Part shown: positions 42,294 through 52,362 of the stretch, one piece after another
Position numbering within the stretch: the first letter of the stretch is position 1
Layout of the letters: each line of letters begins with the position of its first letter
Assembly: GCA_016744295.1 (NCBI GenBank)
Contig: JADGEQ010000003.1
Coordinates: forward strand, 175,180-239,179
Direction of reading: 5' to 3'
Length of the DNA stretch: 64,000 nucleotides
Source: Desulfobacteraceae bacterium
GTDB lineage: Bacteria; Desulfobacterota; Desulfobacteria; Desulfobacterales; Desulfobacteraceae
The notes under the pieces: model-generated
Seen by the model: only the letters and a program-made list of their open reading frames with translations
Told to the model about the DNA's origin: nothing
Database searches by the model: none
Translations under genes and position numbers: made by a program

Positions 42294-45200
42294 TCATAAT
42301 TGACTGATTTCAATTTTCAGCTCAGATTTAACCATGCGAAACTCAGATTCAATCTTTATTACCTGCGCCTCAATATTGTCTATACTGTTATCCCTGCACC
42401 CCAATTCGATCTCTTTACAGATCTCTGATAATCCCATGGCCCCTACATTGGCACTTGATGATTTTAAAGAATGGGCAATCCTCTGCAGGTCTTCTATAGT
42501 TAGGTTCGATGATTTATCCCTAAATTGAGCTATCTTAGCTTCAGTATCTGATATGTATATGTCAAGGACTCTCAATAATAAACTCGACTCTCCTTCAATT
42601 TGAAGGTCTTTAATGGCCTGGAGAACCGTACTATCAATCGCGGCAGTACCCCCCTTGAAAATCTTAGTTTCCTGACTAATAATGGGAATGTTTTCTGGCT
42701 GCCTAGGAATGTCGGTTTTTATATCAGATGTCGTGTTCTTCTTTCGCTGATCCCATCGCATAAGAATAGTTTTTAATTCTTCTATTTTGAATGGTTTGGT
42801 TAAATAATCGTTCATACCAGCGATCAGGCAGTGGTCTCTGTCCCCTTTCATCGCATGGGCTGTTATCGCCAAAATAGGGGTTTCGATGTTCAGCTTTTTT
42901 TCATTTTTTCGTATTTCATCGGTGGCTTGATAACCATCCATAATAGGCATTTGACAGTCCATAAGAACAAGGTCCGGCAAATATTTCATGAACAGTTCAA
43001 CAGCTTCTTTACCATCTTTGGCCATTGTAACCTTATAACCTAATTCCCTCAACATTTCTTTGAACACTTCCCTGTTTGTTTCATTATCTTCTGCAACAAG
43101 GACATGACAATCGAGTGACGGCCTTTCTTTTGTATTGGGAAAATTTAGCACAGGAGTTAAGGCGCTATGATCAACCTTGTGCACTTGCTGTTGTAAAAGG
43201 TCTTCATCATAACTTTTTTTTAAGGGAATTGTGAAAAAAAATTCTGCCCCATTCCCAAGGGAGCTTTCACAATCTAATGATCCACCCATTAGGGAAACCA
43301 GCTCATTGGTAATCGCTAAACCAAGCCCAGTACCACCATATTCCCGGGTCGTTGAACCATCTAATTGAGAGAACGGCTGAAAAAGCCGCCGTTTATCCTC
43401 TGATCGAATTCCTATCCCCGTATCTATAACTGATATCTTTATATCAACACGATTATCGTCACGTGGGAAAGTAGATAATTTGACAAGCACATTCCCATTC
43501 TCAGTAAATTTGATGGCATTACCAATCAAATTTACCAATATCTGCCTTAATCTTGTCGGGTCACCCATAAATGACAAGTGACTTTGTTTTTCAATCAGCA
43601 TCTCAAGCTCAAGTCCTTTTTCATTCGCGAGAGACGGAAAAAGTTGGATGGCATCTTCAATAAGCCGTTTTAAATTGAAATGAACGGACTCCAGTTTGAG
43701 CTCTCTGGCTTCAATTTTGGAAAAATCCAGGATGTTGTTAATGATAGATAAAAGGGATTCACCCGAATTTTGGATTCTTTTTACATATGGATGCTGATCT
43801 TCTGAAAGATTTGATAAAAGCAATATCTCAGCCATACCCAGCACACCATTCATAGGTGTCCGAATTTCATGACTCATATTTGCTAAAAATTGGGATTTGG
43901 ATCGGTTTGCGGTTTCTGCTTCTATCTTAGCATCCTCAAATTGGCGGGTTCGTTTGGAAACCAGTTCTTCAAGATTTTGTCTGTGCTGTTCCAGCTCTTT
44001 TTCCGATTTTTCCCGCTCCATAATAATTCCGGCTAGCCGAGCTGCCGACGACATATCATTTGACTCCGCATCATTGGGGCTTGCAGGATGATCGTAATAC
44101 ATACCAAATGCACCTAAGACATCACCCTTTGAATTTTTAATAGGTTCTGACCAGCAACAGCGCATGCCATGGGGGAGTGCCACGTGTTTTATTTTTTCCC
44201 ATTTGGGGTCTGTATCAATGTCCTCAACCACTACCCGTACTCCATAATAAGTAGCCGTTCCGCATGATCCTACAGTGGGACCGTTTTCTAAGCCGTTTAT
44301 CGCATCACTATATTCTTTTGGCATGCTAGGGGCTCCCGCATGCATGAGTTTATTGCCCTCAAGGAGTAGCATCGAACAACGCAGTCCTGGATGACGTGAT
44401 TCATATAAATACGCGATAGCGTCATAAATTTTTTCTTTAGGCTCTCGCAATGCAATCATCTTGAGGATATCAGAGGTATCCAGAATAAACTGCTCGGATT
44501 TCTTTCTTTCAGTAACGTCCACATGAGTTCCGATTAATCGAATAGGTTTATCATCGACTTTCCGCCTAACAAGAAAAGCACGAGATAGGACAATGATGTC
44601 ATGACCATCCTTGTGGCGCATGGCTATTTCAGTTTCAAAGAAATCAATGCTGCCACCGATATAATCGCGAGCCACCTTCATCACTTTTTCTTTGTCATCG
44701 GGATGAACTAAAGTAACAAATGTATCCAAAGTTCCATAAAGCTCTTCCTCCCCATAACCAAGCATACTTTTCCAACGTGGAGAAAAATACACTTCATCGG
44801 TTTCAAGATTCCAATCCCACAATCCATCATTGGCCGCCTGCATGGCCGCAGTAAAGCGCTGTTCGATTATTTTTAGTTCTGCAGTGCGTGCGTCTACTTG
44901 CATTTCCAAATTTTCAAGACTCTGTTTTAGAGCGTATTCTGCTTGTTTTTGGGCGGTAATATTTGTAGAGACGATCATGATGGATTCAATTTCACGCCTA
45001 CCATTTTTTACCGGAACAAGTGTCGAATGATAGTATTGCTCATTGTTCTCAATATCATTCACAACACCCTCATGATCTATAACTTTTCCATACCGTTTGG
45101 CTTTCACCAAATTGTTAGTCATATTGGTTCGGAATGGTTCAGGATAAAAATAAAGAGGATAGGGCTGTCCGTAGTACTCTGTAATATCGTTGATCTTGAG

Positions 45201-45365
45201 GTCTTTTATGCCAGCAGAACTCATGTATTTAAGATTAAAATCAAGATCCACAATTTTTGTACATACTGGTGATGCTTCAAGTAACCCCAAAGCATTTTCG
45301 CTCGATGGAAGTAGATGCTGAATATCTTCGAGGAGTTGGTCTTTGGTTTTATTTCTATATTCCAT
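42294..45365 (-). CDS. Hybrid sensor histidine kinase with PAS, GAF, receiver and HPt domains
   Basis: A 1023-residue cytosolic phosphorelay protein. In order: PAS (about 20-145), PAS with PAC motif (160-290), GAF (300-445), a short coiled coil, HisKA with MSHEIRTPMNG (His near 490), ATPase (600-715; DTGIGI, GGTGLGLAI), receiver with MDCQMPIMDG (Asp near 800) and HPt with IAHSLKSSSANVG (His near 965). All phosphotransfer steps are inside one chain; the final receiver protein is not encoded nearby. No membrane helix, so the signal is intracellular. It stands alone between the ECF pair and the mutY operon. Confidence 0.93.
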   Translation of the reverse strand: MEYRNKTKDQLLEDIQHLLPSSENALGLLEASPVCTKIVDLDFNLKYMSSAGIKDLKINDITEYYGQPYPLYFYPEPFRTNMTNNLVKAKRYGKVIDHEGVVNDIENNEQYYHSTLVPVKNGRREIESIMIVSTNITAQKQAEYALKQSLENLEMQVDARTAELKIIEQRFTAAMQAANDGLWDWNLETDEVYFSPRWKSMLGYGEEELYGTLDTFVTLVHPDDKEKVMKVARDYIGGSIDFFETEIAMRHKDGHDIIVLSRAFLVRRKVDDKPIRLIGTHVDVTERKKSEQFILDTSDILKMIALREPKEKIYDAIAYLYESRHPGLRCSMLLLEGNKLMHAGAPSMPKEYSDAINGLENGPTVGSCGTATYYGVRVVVEDIDTDPKWEKIKHVALPHGMRCCWSEPIKNSKGDVLGAFGMYYDHPASPNDAESNDMSSAARLAGIIMEREKSEKELEQHRQNLEELVSKRTRQFEDAKIEAETANRSKSQFLANMSHEIRTPMNGVLGMAEILLLSNLSEDQHPYVKRIQNSGESLLSIINNILDFSKIEARELKLESVHFNLKRLIEDAIQLFPSLANEKGLELEMLIEKQSHLSFMGDPTRLRQILVNLIGNAIKFTENGNVLVKLSTFPRDDNRVDIKISVIDTGIGIRSEDKRRLFQPFSQLDGSTTREYGGTGLGLAITNELVSLMGGSLDCESSLGNGAEFFFTIPLKKSYDEDLLQQQVHKVDHSALTPVLNFPNTKERPSLDCHVLVAEDNETNREVFKEMLRELGYKVTMAKDGKEAVELFMKYLPDLVLMDCQMPIMDGYQATDEIRKNEKKLNIETPILAITAHAMKGDRDHCLIAGMNDYLTKPFKIEELKTILMRWDQRKKNTTSDIKTDIPRQPENIPIISQETKIFKGGTAAIDSTVLQAIKDLQIEGESSLLLRVLDIYISDTEAKIAQFRDKSSNLTIEDLQRIAHSLKSSSANVGAMGLSEICKEIELGCRDNSIDNIEAQVIKIESEFRMVKSELKIEISQL

Positions 45366-45568
45366 ATTTCCCTCATTAATTGGTGCTGTATGGCAAATTC
45401 TGAATACATAAATATTATTTCCAACGGGTAAAATAATATCATTTTAAAGGGGATAAGAAAACTTTTTTCAGGGGGGCCTAAAAATTAACCGGCTCTCTCA
45501 TGGCATAACATATTCATGCCCCAAAATTATTAGCCACTTTTCCAATGATTTCTGGCCCTGTAATCATT

Positions 45569-45606
45569 AAAAAACCAGATAAATACTTGAATTTATCTGG
45601 TTTTTT
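45569..45606 (-). terminator. Strong intrinsic terminator of the pepA-mutY operon
   Basis: Perfect 16-bp arms AAAAAACCAGATAAAT (45569-45584) and ATTTATCTGGTTTTTT (45591-45606) with the loop ACTTGA. The stem begins at the last base of the mutY stop. A-T run symmetry makes it usable in both directions. Confidence 0.9.
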
Positions 45607-46673
45607 CAACCCGGTTTTGTCTCAATTAGTGGGATAAATTTCAAATTGGCCTTTGGAAAGGCAAAGTCATCTATTTGAGCAAGATGGATCCATCGATAAT
45701 CAATGGGACCGTCCAAGACAATTTCCCCTGAAACAGGGTGGCAGTAAAATACATCCATTTCAATCTTAAAATGGGTATAGGCATGTTTTATCCGGGTCAG
45801 AAATGAATCGATTTTCACCTCAATTCCGGTTTCCTCCCTGATTTCCCGGATACAGGCAGACCGACTGTCTTCACCGGCTTCAACCTTTCCGCCGGGAAAT
45901 TCCCACAAACCTCCCAAAAGGCCGTCCAGCCGTCTTCTGGTAATAAGCAGACGACCATTTTTTCGGACAATGCCCACGGAGATTGCCCGAATCGGTACTT
46001 TTTTGGAGGGAAGCCGGACGGGAAATTGATGAACCGTTTGGGTGTTCAGGGCAAAACACTTGCCTGACAAGGGACAAACGCTGCAGTTGGGCATGGCAGG
46101 CTTACAGACAAGAGCCCCCAGTTCCATCATTGCCTGGTTAAAGATGCCCGGAACCGTTGTGTCCAAAAGGCGTTCTGACAATGATTTGAACTGCTTGTGG
46201 ACCCCGGGTTGGTTTACAGGATGCTCAAGACAAAACAGCCTCGCCAATACCCGTTTGACATTACCGTCCACCACGGCATGGCAACGCCCAAAGGCAATAC
46301 TCTGTACGGCAGAAGCAATATAATCCCCCACCCCGGGCAGGGCCAGAAAACAAGCAAATTGATCGGGAATTTTCCCATTAAAATCCGTTACCACCAAGTC
46401 TGCAGCCCTGTGAAGGTTTCTGGCCCGGGCATAGTAACCCAATCCTTCCCAGGCCTTTAAAACAAGTTCAAGATCTGCTGCTGCCAAATCTTTGACCGAG
46501 GAAAATGTATCCATAAAGTTCAAATAATAGGGAATTACCGTTTTAACCTGGGTTTGCTGAAGCATCACCTCGGATACCCAAATGGCAAAGGGATCAACGG
46601 TTTTCCGCCAGGGAAGGTCTCGCTGGTTCACTCGATACCAGGCCAGTAGTTTTTTTTGAATGGAAGCGATCAT
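45606..46673 (-). CDS. mutY: A/G-specific adenine DNA glycosylase MutY with NUDIX-type C-terminal domain
   Basis: Removes adenine mispaired with 8-oxoguanine. The 355-residue protein has the glycosylase domain (1-220; VSEVMLQQTQVKTVIPYY with the catalytic Glu, HhH motif LPGVGDYIASA), the 4Fe-4S ligands in CKPAMPNCSVCPLSGKC (Cys spacing 6-2-5) and a C-terminal NUDIX-like domain (about 225-350; GKVEAGEDSRSACIREIREE). The ATG at 46673 lies 1 nt after the stop of the transglutaminase gene; the longer frame to 46871 is inside that gene. Last gene of the operon. Confidence 0.93.
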   Translation of the reverse strand: MIASIQKKLLAWYRVNQRDLPWRKTVDPFAIWVSEVMLQQTQVKTVIPYYLNFMDTFSSVKDLAAADLELVLKAWEGLGYYARARNLHRAADLVVTDFNGKIPDQFACFLALPGVGDYIASAVQSIAFGRCHAVVDGNVKRVLARLFCLEHPVNQPGVHKQFKSLSERLLDTTVPGIFNQAMMELGALVCKPAMPNCSVCPLSGKCFALNTQTVHQFPVRLPSKKVPIRAISVGIVRKNGRLLITRRRLDGLLGGLWEFPGGKVEAGEDSRSACIREIREETGIEVKIDSFLTRIKHAYTHFKIEMDVFYCHPVSGEIVLDGPIDYRWIHLAQIDDFAFPKANLKFIPLIETKPG

Positions 46674-46674
46674 T

Positions 46675-48771
46675 TCATGGGATGGTTTCAACGGGGGCGA
46701 TCCTTTGTGGTTCAGGTTTGGGGTTAAATTTTTTGATACGATGTTTAAAGTCTGCCAGGGTTGTGGCCGGGCAGTTTTTTTGGAATCTAAGCTGCACATA
46801 GCAATCCGTGATGGCCATAATCTCAGCCTGTAAATCCACTCTTTTTTTCCCACAGCTCTTGGCAAAATCAATGGGGCCCTGGTCCGGCCTTTTGGTCAGG
46901 CCCAGTTTACCAAGGCGTTGACAATAAATGCTATAGGCATGATGCACCGGATCTGGTTTCTGTTTTTTAGATTGAAACCACCAAAAAAGAACGCCTGAGA
47001 AACCCGCCAGAATGACAAAAACCAACAGAACTAAAACCAATGAGAAGACCGGAATTCCTCCCCATTTTAACAGACCCAGTTTTCCCAGGCCCAATTTTTC
47101 CAGAAAGGCCTTTTGTTCAAAATAGGAATACCCGGTGAACCAGGCTTCCCACCTTATGTTTGCCGCATCCAGGGCAAATTGTAATTTTCGAAAAAAAGAA
47201 GACCCAACAGCGGACTGTCGGAATGCAGCGGAACCGTCGGGGTTTATGCCAATCCGGTCAGGTGCCACTGCCAGGGTGGGATCCATGCGAACCCAGCCGT
47301 TTTTCGGATTAAAGATCTCCACCCAGACATGGGCATAGGACTGGCGGATGGTCAGATAGTTGCTATAGGGATTGTGTTCCCCGCCCAGGTATCCCCCCAC
47401 CACCCGGGCCGGAACGTCCATGAGGTTCATCATAAAGGCAAAGGCCGAGGCAAAATGCTCGCAATATCCTTTTTTGTATTCAAACAAAAAGGCATCAATG
47501 TGATCCCCTTGGGATGTGGGGGGGGTCAGGCTATAAACAAATTGGTTCTCTTTAAAATATCTCATCAAAAGCTGGGCTTTTTTAGTCGGGGTTGACGCTT
47601 TTCCGGCTATTGTTATGGCCAGGGCCCTGGCCCCTGGATTCTTGTTGCCCGCAGACGAAATAATACCCCCAGCCATCTTTTTCGGCGAAATCTTGCCCGG
47701 TCTATCATCTGGTATGGAATCAGCCATGGATTTTGGGGCACCAGCCGTCAGCCCACCAAAGCCCGACAGGCTTGTTTTATCGGTGTCATCTGTTGGGTCT
47801 GTTCCAAGAAAGGGCTCCCCCGCAAGGGAGGTGACCCTGTACTGGATTTTCTGTTTCACCCGCCGGGGGGATTTCAGCACCTGCCCCTGGGTAAGCCTAG
47901 CCCATGACGGGCCCTTGACGGGCAGATCCAACCCCATGAGCCAGTGACTGTTATGGGGTTCCAAAAGGATGGTATGGCTATATTGTTTTCCCCGGGAAGC
48001 AGGGGGAGGCGGGTTTGGGATAATCAAATCCTGGGTCGTCCAACTTTTTCCGTCAAAGGCCTGGAACACTATTCCCCGCCAATAAAGCTGCTCTGCCTTT
48101 GGCCGGGGGCCGTTAAATTCAACCCTGAAGGCCGGAGTCGGGTCCTGGAGCAGACGGGAAACACTTCCCGGACCCATCCGGTCTGAAAAACCTGTCCTGC
48201 CGAGGGTCTTGTCCTGGACTCCGAACAAGCTGCCGGGAAGCCTTGGAAACAGCAGAAACAGCAAAATCATCAGGGGAATGGCCTGGGCAAGGATCAATCC
48301 TGCCATATTCAGACTCTCCCGGAACCTGTCCCCAGGCGCATTGACACGGACAAGGGCGATGGTGGTGATAAATACACTGAAAAACATATAGAGCACAATG
48401 AACATGGATTCCGACCGGAACAGGCTGGTAATAATGATGAAATAGGTCAAAAGCAGGGTGATCATCTGGTGGCGATGGGTGGCCATTTCAAAGGGCTTGA
48501 TGGCAGCCATGAGGGCCAAAAGTCCGATAAAGGTATCACCCCCTGGTTGGACGCTATAGGTCAGCAGCAGTCCTGCAATTCCGGAAAATGTCAGTCCATA
48601 TCGGATATAGGTTCCGGGCAGGGGCCATCCTCTTTTTAATGAAACCAACATATACCCCCACATGAGGATGCACCAGAGGTTGATCCACAGGGGAAGTCCC
48701 AGGGTATGGGGGGCAATGGCCACCACAAGGGCGCCAATGATGGGAATGACGTGGGCAGATTCTTTTTTCAC
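46675..48771 (-). CDS. TgpA-type transglutaminase-like membrane protein
   Basis: A 698-residue protein with a membrane N-terminus (five to six segments, about 8-185), a periplasmic transglutaminase-like domain (about 390-500; GYCEHFASAF holds the catalytic Cys, YAHVWVEIF the His, MDPT the Asp) and another membrane helix near 565 before a cytoplasmic tail. The GTG at 48769-48771 overlaps the DUF58 stop as GTGA and is preferred to the ATG at 48804. Such proteins occur with MoxR and DUF58 proteins; the substrate is unknown. Confidence 0.9.
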   Translation of the reverse strand: MKKESAHVIPIIGALVVAIAPHTLGLPLWINLWCILMWGYMLVSLKRGWPLPGTYIRYGLTFSGIAGLLLTYSVQPGGDTFIGLLALMAAIKPFEMATHRHQMITLLLTYFIIITSLFRSESMFIVLYMFFSVFITTIALVRVNAPGDRFRESLNMAGLILAQAIPLMILLFLLFPRLPGSLFGVQDKTLGRTGFSDRMGPGSVSRLLQDPTPAFRVEFNGPRPKAEQLYWRGIVFQAFDGKSWTTQDLIIPNPPPPASRGKQYSHTILLEPHNSHWLMGLDLPVKGPSWARLTQGQVLKSPRRVKQKIQYRVTSLAGEPFLGTDPTDDTDKTSLSGFGGLTAGAPKSMADSIPDDRPGKISPKKMAGGIISSAGNKNPGARALAITIAGKASTPTKKAQLLMRYFKENQFVYSLTPPTSQGDHIDAFLFEYKKGYCEHFASAFAFMMNLMDVPARVVGGYLGGEHNPYSNYLTIRQSYAHVWVEIFNPKNGWVRMDPTLAVAPDRIGINPDGSAAFRQSAVGSSFFRKLQFALDAANIRWEAWFTGYSYFEQKAFLEKLGLGKLGLLKWGGIPVFSLVLVLLVFVILAGFSGVLFWWFQSKKQKPDPVHHAYSIYCQRLGKLGLTKRPDQGPIDFAKSCGKKRVDLQAEIMAITDCYVQLRFQKNCPATTLADFKHRIKKFNPKPEPQRIAPVETIP

Positions 48772-49691
48772 TGGACACCCTCTTTGCAACCTGGCCCATG
48801 ACAATTGGCCCTATCCTGAAAATCAAATAGAGCCAACCCCTTTAAACAATGGTGTTGATGGGATTCCCCCCTGGCAGGATTTTTAATAAAGCCGGGTAAT
48901 CTTAGCCCGTATTCAATCTGCCGCCGGTCTGCCACAAGGATCATTCCACAGAGACGGGAAAGTTTAAACTCCGTCTCCCGGCCGGGGATGGCATCAAAAT
49001 CCAGCATCATCCAGGGGCTGTCCTCTGCGGTAAAATCTTTGATAAAAAGTCCTCTGCCCCTGGACAAGGCCTTCCAGGAAATCCGGTTGATACTGTGACC
49101 GGGCTGGTATTGTTTTAACCCCTGGAAGTCATCGGCGCCCTGACGACATGTTGGTTCTTCTCCGTCGAGAAATTGTCCTATTCCCGCAGATCTAAAGGGG
49201 CCCGGTATTGGCCGGGGATATACAAGACAACCTGTCTCCACCGGAAGGGCGGCACAAAAGCGAAAGAGCCCAAAGGGATAGTAACTTGCGATGGTAAGGG
49301 CTTTAGGATGCAAAAGCCCCCTTTCCAGGGCTGGTATTCCCATCTGAAGGGTCTTTTCCCTGTCAATTGACACAAACAAAGGGTCATTGGGAGCCAAAAG
49401 AAAGCGGACCGCCCGGCACCCGGCTGACAATGGCCGAACCTGGACAGGAAAAACAGCAGTCTGACCTGCAAAAACCGGCAAAGGGGATAAAAAATGTATC
49501 TCCATCCCCACAAGATTTTTAAAAGAATGAAAAATGGAAATCATCGCCATGCCCCCCAGGAGAAAGACAAGGATAAAGCCAGCATTGTTGTTGTAATTGA
49601 TGGATCCGATCAGCATGGCGATAAGAATGACCAAAAACAAGAACCCGTGCTGGGTGGGGAAAATGGAAATTTGTTTCCGGCTCAATTTCAT
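48768..49691 (-). CDS. DUF58 protein
   Basis: A 307-residue protein with two N-terminal membrane segments (about 12-30 and 34-52) and the DUF58 domain, whose core YQPGHSINRISWKALSR is near residue 205. The von Willebrand-like region after it is short. DUF58 proteins are found with MoxR ATPases and are thought to be their clients or to assemble an envelope complex. It lies between moxR (41-nt gap) and the transglutaminase gene (overlap). Confidence 0.88.
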   Translation of the reverse strand: MKLSRKQISIFPTQHGFLFLVILIAMLIGSINYNNNAGFILVFLLGGMAMISIFHSFKNLVGMEIHFLSPLPVFAGQTAVFPVQVRPLSAGCRAVRFLLAPNDPLFVSIDREKTLQMGIPALERGLLHPKALTIASYYPFGLFRFCAALPVETGCLVYPRPIPGPFRSAGIGQFLDGEEPTCRQGADDFQGLKQYQPGHSINRISWKALSRGRGLFIKDFTAEDSPWMMLDFDAIPGRETEFKLSRLCGMILVADRRQIEYGLRLPGFIKNPARGESHQHHCLKGLALFDFQDRANCHGPGCKEGVQ

Positions 49692-49732
49692 GGCAACCCC
49701 TTTTTGTTATGAAAGGGCAACAAGCGGGACCA

Positions 49733-50653
49733 TCAGATCGGCACCGGCACCCTGGAAAACATCTCCATAAGTTTGTCCCGGGGAATGCCCACGAGATCCC
49801 CGGCAGTTCTGAGCCTATGGCCGGCCACCCAGGGCAGGATGTGCTGCAGGTCTTCGGGAAGACTATGATCTCTGCCGTGGAGAAATGCCCAGGCCTTTGC
49901 CGCCCGCAGCAAAGACAGGCCTGCCCGTGGAGAAAGCCCGATCTGGAAATCGGCGGAAGTGCGGGTAAATTCAAGGAGATCCTGGAGATAATCCAGAAAG
50001 GTATCTGAACAATGGACCCGGTCAATCTGACTCTGAACCCGGATGACATCGGCCTGCTCCATGCAGCAGCCAATTTTGGCCAGGGCCTGGTCTGCGCCTT
50101 CTCCCTTGAGGATTTTTTTCTCGGCGCCACGATCCGGATACCCCAGCTCAATACGCATGAGAAACCGGTCCATTTGGGATTCAGGCAGCAAAAAAGTCCC
50201 GGCCTGTTCCAACGGGTTCTGGGTGGCAATGACAAAAAAAGGTGTTTCAAGGGGCCGGGTTTCCCCTTCAAAGGTGACCTGTTCCTCTTCCATGGCTTCC
50301 AGCAGGGCGCTCTGGCTTTTCGGGGTGGCCCGGTTGATCTCATCTGCCAGAAAAACCTGGGTAAAGATGGGACCGGCATGGAACCTGAAACTGCCGGCAT
50401 CCTGATCAAATACAGACATACCCAGGATATCCCCGGGCAAAAGATCCGCCGTAAACTGCATCCGCTGAAATTTTAAACCCATGCACCTGGCCAATACCTT
50501 GGCCAGGGTGGTTTTACCGATGCCGGGAAAGTCTTCAATCAGCAGATGCCCCCGGGCAAAAAAACAGGTCAGAGCCAGGCGGATCTGGTGCTCTTTCCCC
50601 AGAATCACACTGGAAATCCGATTTACTATCTCTTCAAACTCCTGGATCATCAT
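49733..50653 (-). CDS. MoxR-family AAA+ ATPase
   Basis: A 306-residue MoxR ATPase with Walker A EDFPGIGKTTLAK near residue 40, Walker B VFLADEINRATPK near 108, sensor 1 VIATQNPLEQAGTF near 145 and a lid domain (about 215-300). MoxR proteins act as chaperones that fold or load metal into partners. It is 12 nt after pepA and before the DUF58 gene, the standard MoxR-DUF58-transglutaminase set. Confidence 0.93.
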   Translation of the reverse strand: MMIQEFEEIVNRISSVILGKEHQIRLALTCFFARGHLLIEDFPGIGKTTLAKVLARCMGLKFQRMQFTADLLPGDILGMSVFDQDAGSFRFHAGPIFTQVFLADEINRATPKSQSALLEAMEEEQVTFEGETRPLETPFFVIATQNPLEQAGTFLLPESQMDRFLMRIELGYPDRGAEKKILKGEGADQALAKIGCCMEQADVIRVQSQIDRVHCSDTFLDYLQDLLEFTRTSADFQIGLSPRAGLSLLRAAKAWAFLHGRDHSLPEDLQHILPWVAGHRLRTAGDLVGIPRDKLMEMFSRVPVPI

Positions 50654-50665
50654 AAAAAACGTTTC

Positions 50666-52201
50666 CTATTTTAATTTCCCTGTTTCCCAGTTTCGGATCA
50701 AGGTTAAAAAAGTTCTGACACCAATACCCGAGGGCCCTTTTGGAATATAGGCTTTCTCTGTAAAATCCCAGGCCGTACCGGCAATATCCAAATGAGCCCA
50801 GGGGGTCTTGCCCACAAAATTGGAAAGATAGGCAGCCGCTGTGATAGTTCCCCCGGCCTTCCCCCCGATATTTTTAATATCCGCTACCTTGGATTCGATC
50901 TGCTTCTTATAATGCTTGTTCAGGGGCAGGCGCCAGATGGGTTCTCCCGCCTGTTTGCCCGCTTCTTCCAGACAAAGAGCCAGGGTATCGTTGTTGGAAA
51001 TCAACCCTGAATAATGATGACCCAATCCGATGACAACGGCACCGGTCAGGGTGGCCACATCCACCACGCAATCTGGTTTGTATGTTTCAATTCCATAGGC
51101 CAGGGCATCGCCCAGGATCATCCGGCCTTCGGCATCGGTGTTAATAATTTCCGCCGTCACACGGTTATAGTGACGAATGATATCCCCGGGTCTGACCGCA
51201 GAACCGCTGGGCATATTGTCCGTGGCCGGGATAATGGCCACCACCCCTACAGAAGGCTTTTCCTCTGCCACCGCCTGCATGGCGGCCAGTACGGCTGCCC
51301 CTCCGCACATGTCATATTTCATATCTTCCATGCCGGCCCCCGGTTTCAGGCTGATGCCGCCGGAGTCAAAGGTAAGCCCCTTGCCCACCAGCAATATGGT
51401 TTCCGATTTTTTTGCAGGCTGGTATTCCAGAATAACCATCCGGGGCGGGATGACAGACCCCTGATTCACGGCCAGGATGCCGCCCATGCCCAGCTTTTCC
51501 ATCTCTTTTTTTTCAATGCACCGGTAATCGAGACCATGTCTTTTGGCAATATCCTTGGCAAATGCTGCAAAATCCGCAGAGGTCCAGCCGTTTCCGGGTT
51601 CATGGGCCATGTCCCTTGCGGCACAGGCTGCCTGGGCCCAAATCTTGCCCTGCAAAACGCCCCTGCGGACCAATTTAACAGAAGATGTTGCGGCAAATTT
51701 AACGGCCCCAAGCCCTGGGTAATCTGTTTTTTTCCGGGTAACTTTTTTATATTTTGTAAATCGATAATCCCCCAGCAACACCCCTTCAATAAGAGATGCA
51801 GCTGTTTTATCCGCCCCCAAAATATCAAGGAGAGGCAGGCTGATGATCATCTCTTTGGCCTGAATTTTTTCGCAAACCTTTGCCAGGTGGCCCCCGGCTT
51901 CCCGCAAACACTCACAGCCCATTGCCCTGTCCTCTTCCGACGCGACTTTACCCAGTCCCAGAACCAGCACCCGTTTGGCATTGGGTTGTTTCTTCTTTCC
52001 CAAAACCGCCGGGTAATAAAAAAGTTGCTCTCCTTGTTTTCCCTTGAAATCCCCCAGGTTAAAGGCTTTTTTTACCTGGGCTGCGACGGCCTTGTCACAT
52101 TTTGGTGCCTTGTCTTTTACCTGGGTTGCAAAATAGACGAGTAGGTCTGTTTCAAGGGATTCAACGTCTTTGTCTGTTGTGGTCACTCGGGTTGTTTCCA
52201 T
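50666..52201 (-). CDS. pepA: Leucyl aminopeptidase (M17)
   Basis: A 511-residue cytosolic aminopeptidase that removes N-terminal residues from peptides. The metal-binding C-terminal domain has GLTFDSGGISLKPG near residue 255, the signature NTDAEGRMILGDAL near 335 and NIGGKAGGTITAA near 440; the N-terminal macro-like domain is present. The ATG at 52199-52201, with AAGGTGA upstream, is preferred to the GTG three codons before it. First gene of the operon that ends with mutY, and divergent from the MarR-RND operon. Confidence 0.94.
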   Translation of the reverse strand: METTRVTTTDKDVESLETDLLVYFATQVKDKAPKCDKAVAAQVKKAFNLGDFKGKQGEQLFYYPAVLGKKKQPNAKRVLVLGLGKVASEEDRAMGCECLREAGGHLAKVCEKIQAKEMIISLPLLDILGADKTAASLIEGVLLGDYRFTKYKKVTRKKTDYPGLGAVKFAATSSVKLVRRGVLQGKIWAQAACAARDMAHEPGNGWTSADFAAFAKDIAKRHGLDYRCIEKKEMEKLGMGGILAVNQGSVIPPRMVILEYQPAKKSETILLVGKGLTFDSGGISLKPGAGMEDMKYDMCGGAAVLAAMQAVAEEKPSVGVVAIIPATDNMPSGSAVRPGDIIRHYNRVTAEIINTDAEGRMILGDALAYGIETYKPDCVVDVATLTGAVVIGLGHHYSGLISNNDTLALCLEEAGKQAGEPIWRLPLNKHYKKQIESKVADIKNIGGKAGGTITAAAYLSNFVGKTPWAHLDIAGTAWDFTEKAYIPKGPSGIGVRTFLTLIRNWETGKLK

Positions 52202-52299
52202 GGAAATCACCTTTTATGTGGGGAAAGATTAATATGTATCCACTAAAATTAACACAGATAGGGGTTAAGTAAAAGAAGTTTTAAGGATGAATATTGATT

Positions 52300-52319
52300 T
52301 CAGTTGACAACGCAACTGA
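52300..52319 (+). promoter_or_regulatory. MarR-type operator 1
   Basis: Perfect inverted repeat TCAGTTG-ACAACG-CAACTGA that covers the -35 box of the marR promoter. Confidence 0.75.
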
Positions 52320-52332
52320 GGATTATTATATT
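52304..52332 (+). promoter_or_regulatory. Promoter of the marR-RND efflux operon
   Basis: TTGACA (52304-52309) and TATATT (52327-52332) are separated by 17 bp, near the sigma-70 optimum. Both boxes are overlapped by operator palindromes. Confidence 0.7.
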
Positions 52333-52352
52333 CAGTTGCACTATCAACTGAA
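52331..52352 (+). promoter_or_regulatory. MarR-type operator 2
   Basis: Perfect inverted repeat TTCAGTTG-CACTAT-CAACTGAA lying just after the -10 box. Its centre is 32 bp (about three turns) from that of operator 1, and the core half-site CAGTTG is identical. Confidence 0.8.
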
Positions 52353-52362
52353 AGAGGACGCT

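Noticed and set aside
46674..46871. N-terminal extension of MutY
   Set aside because: It lies wholly inside the transglutaminase gene in another frame; MutY homology starts at the ATG at 46673.
52294..52362. N-terminal extension of the MarR protein from a TTG at 52294
   Set aside because: This stretch is the promoter and operator region; the ATG at 52363 has a good ribosome binding site and gives a normal MarR length.
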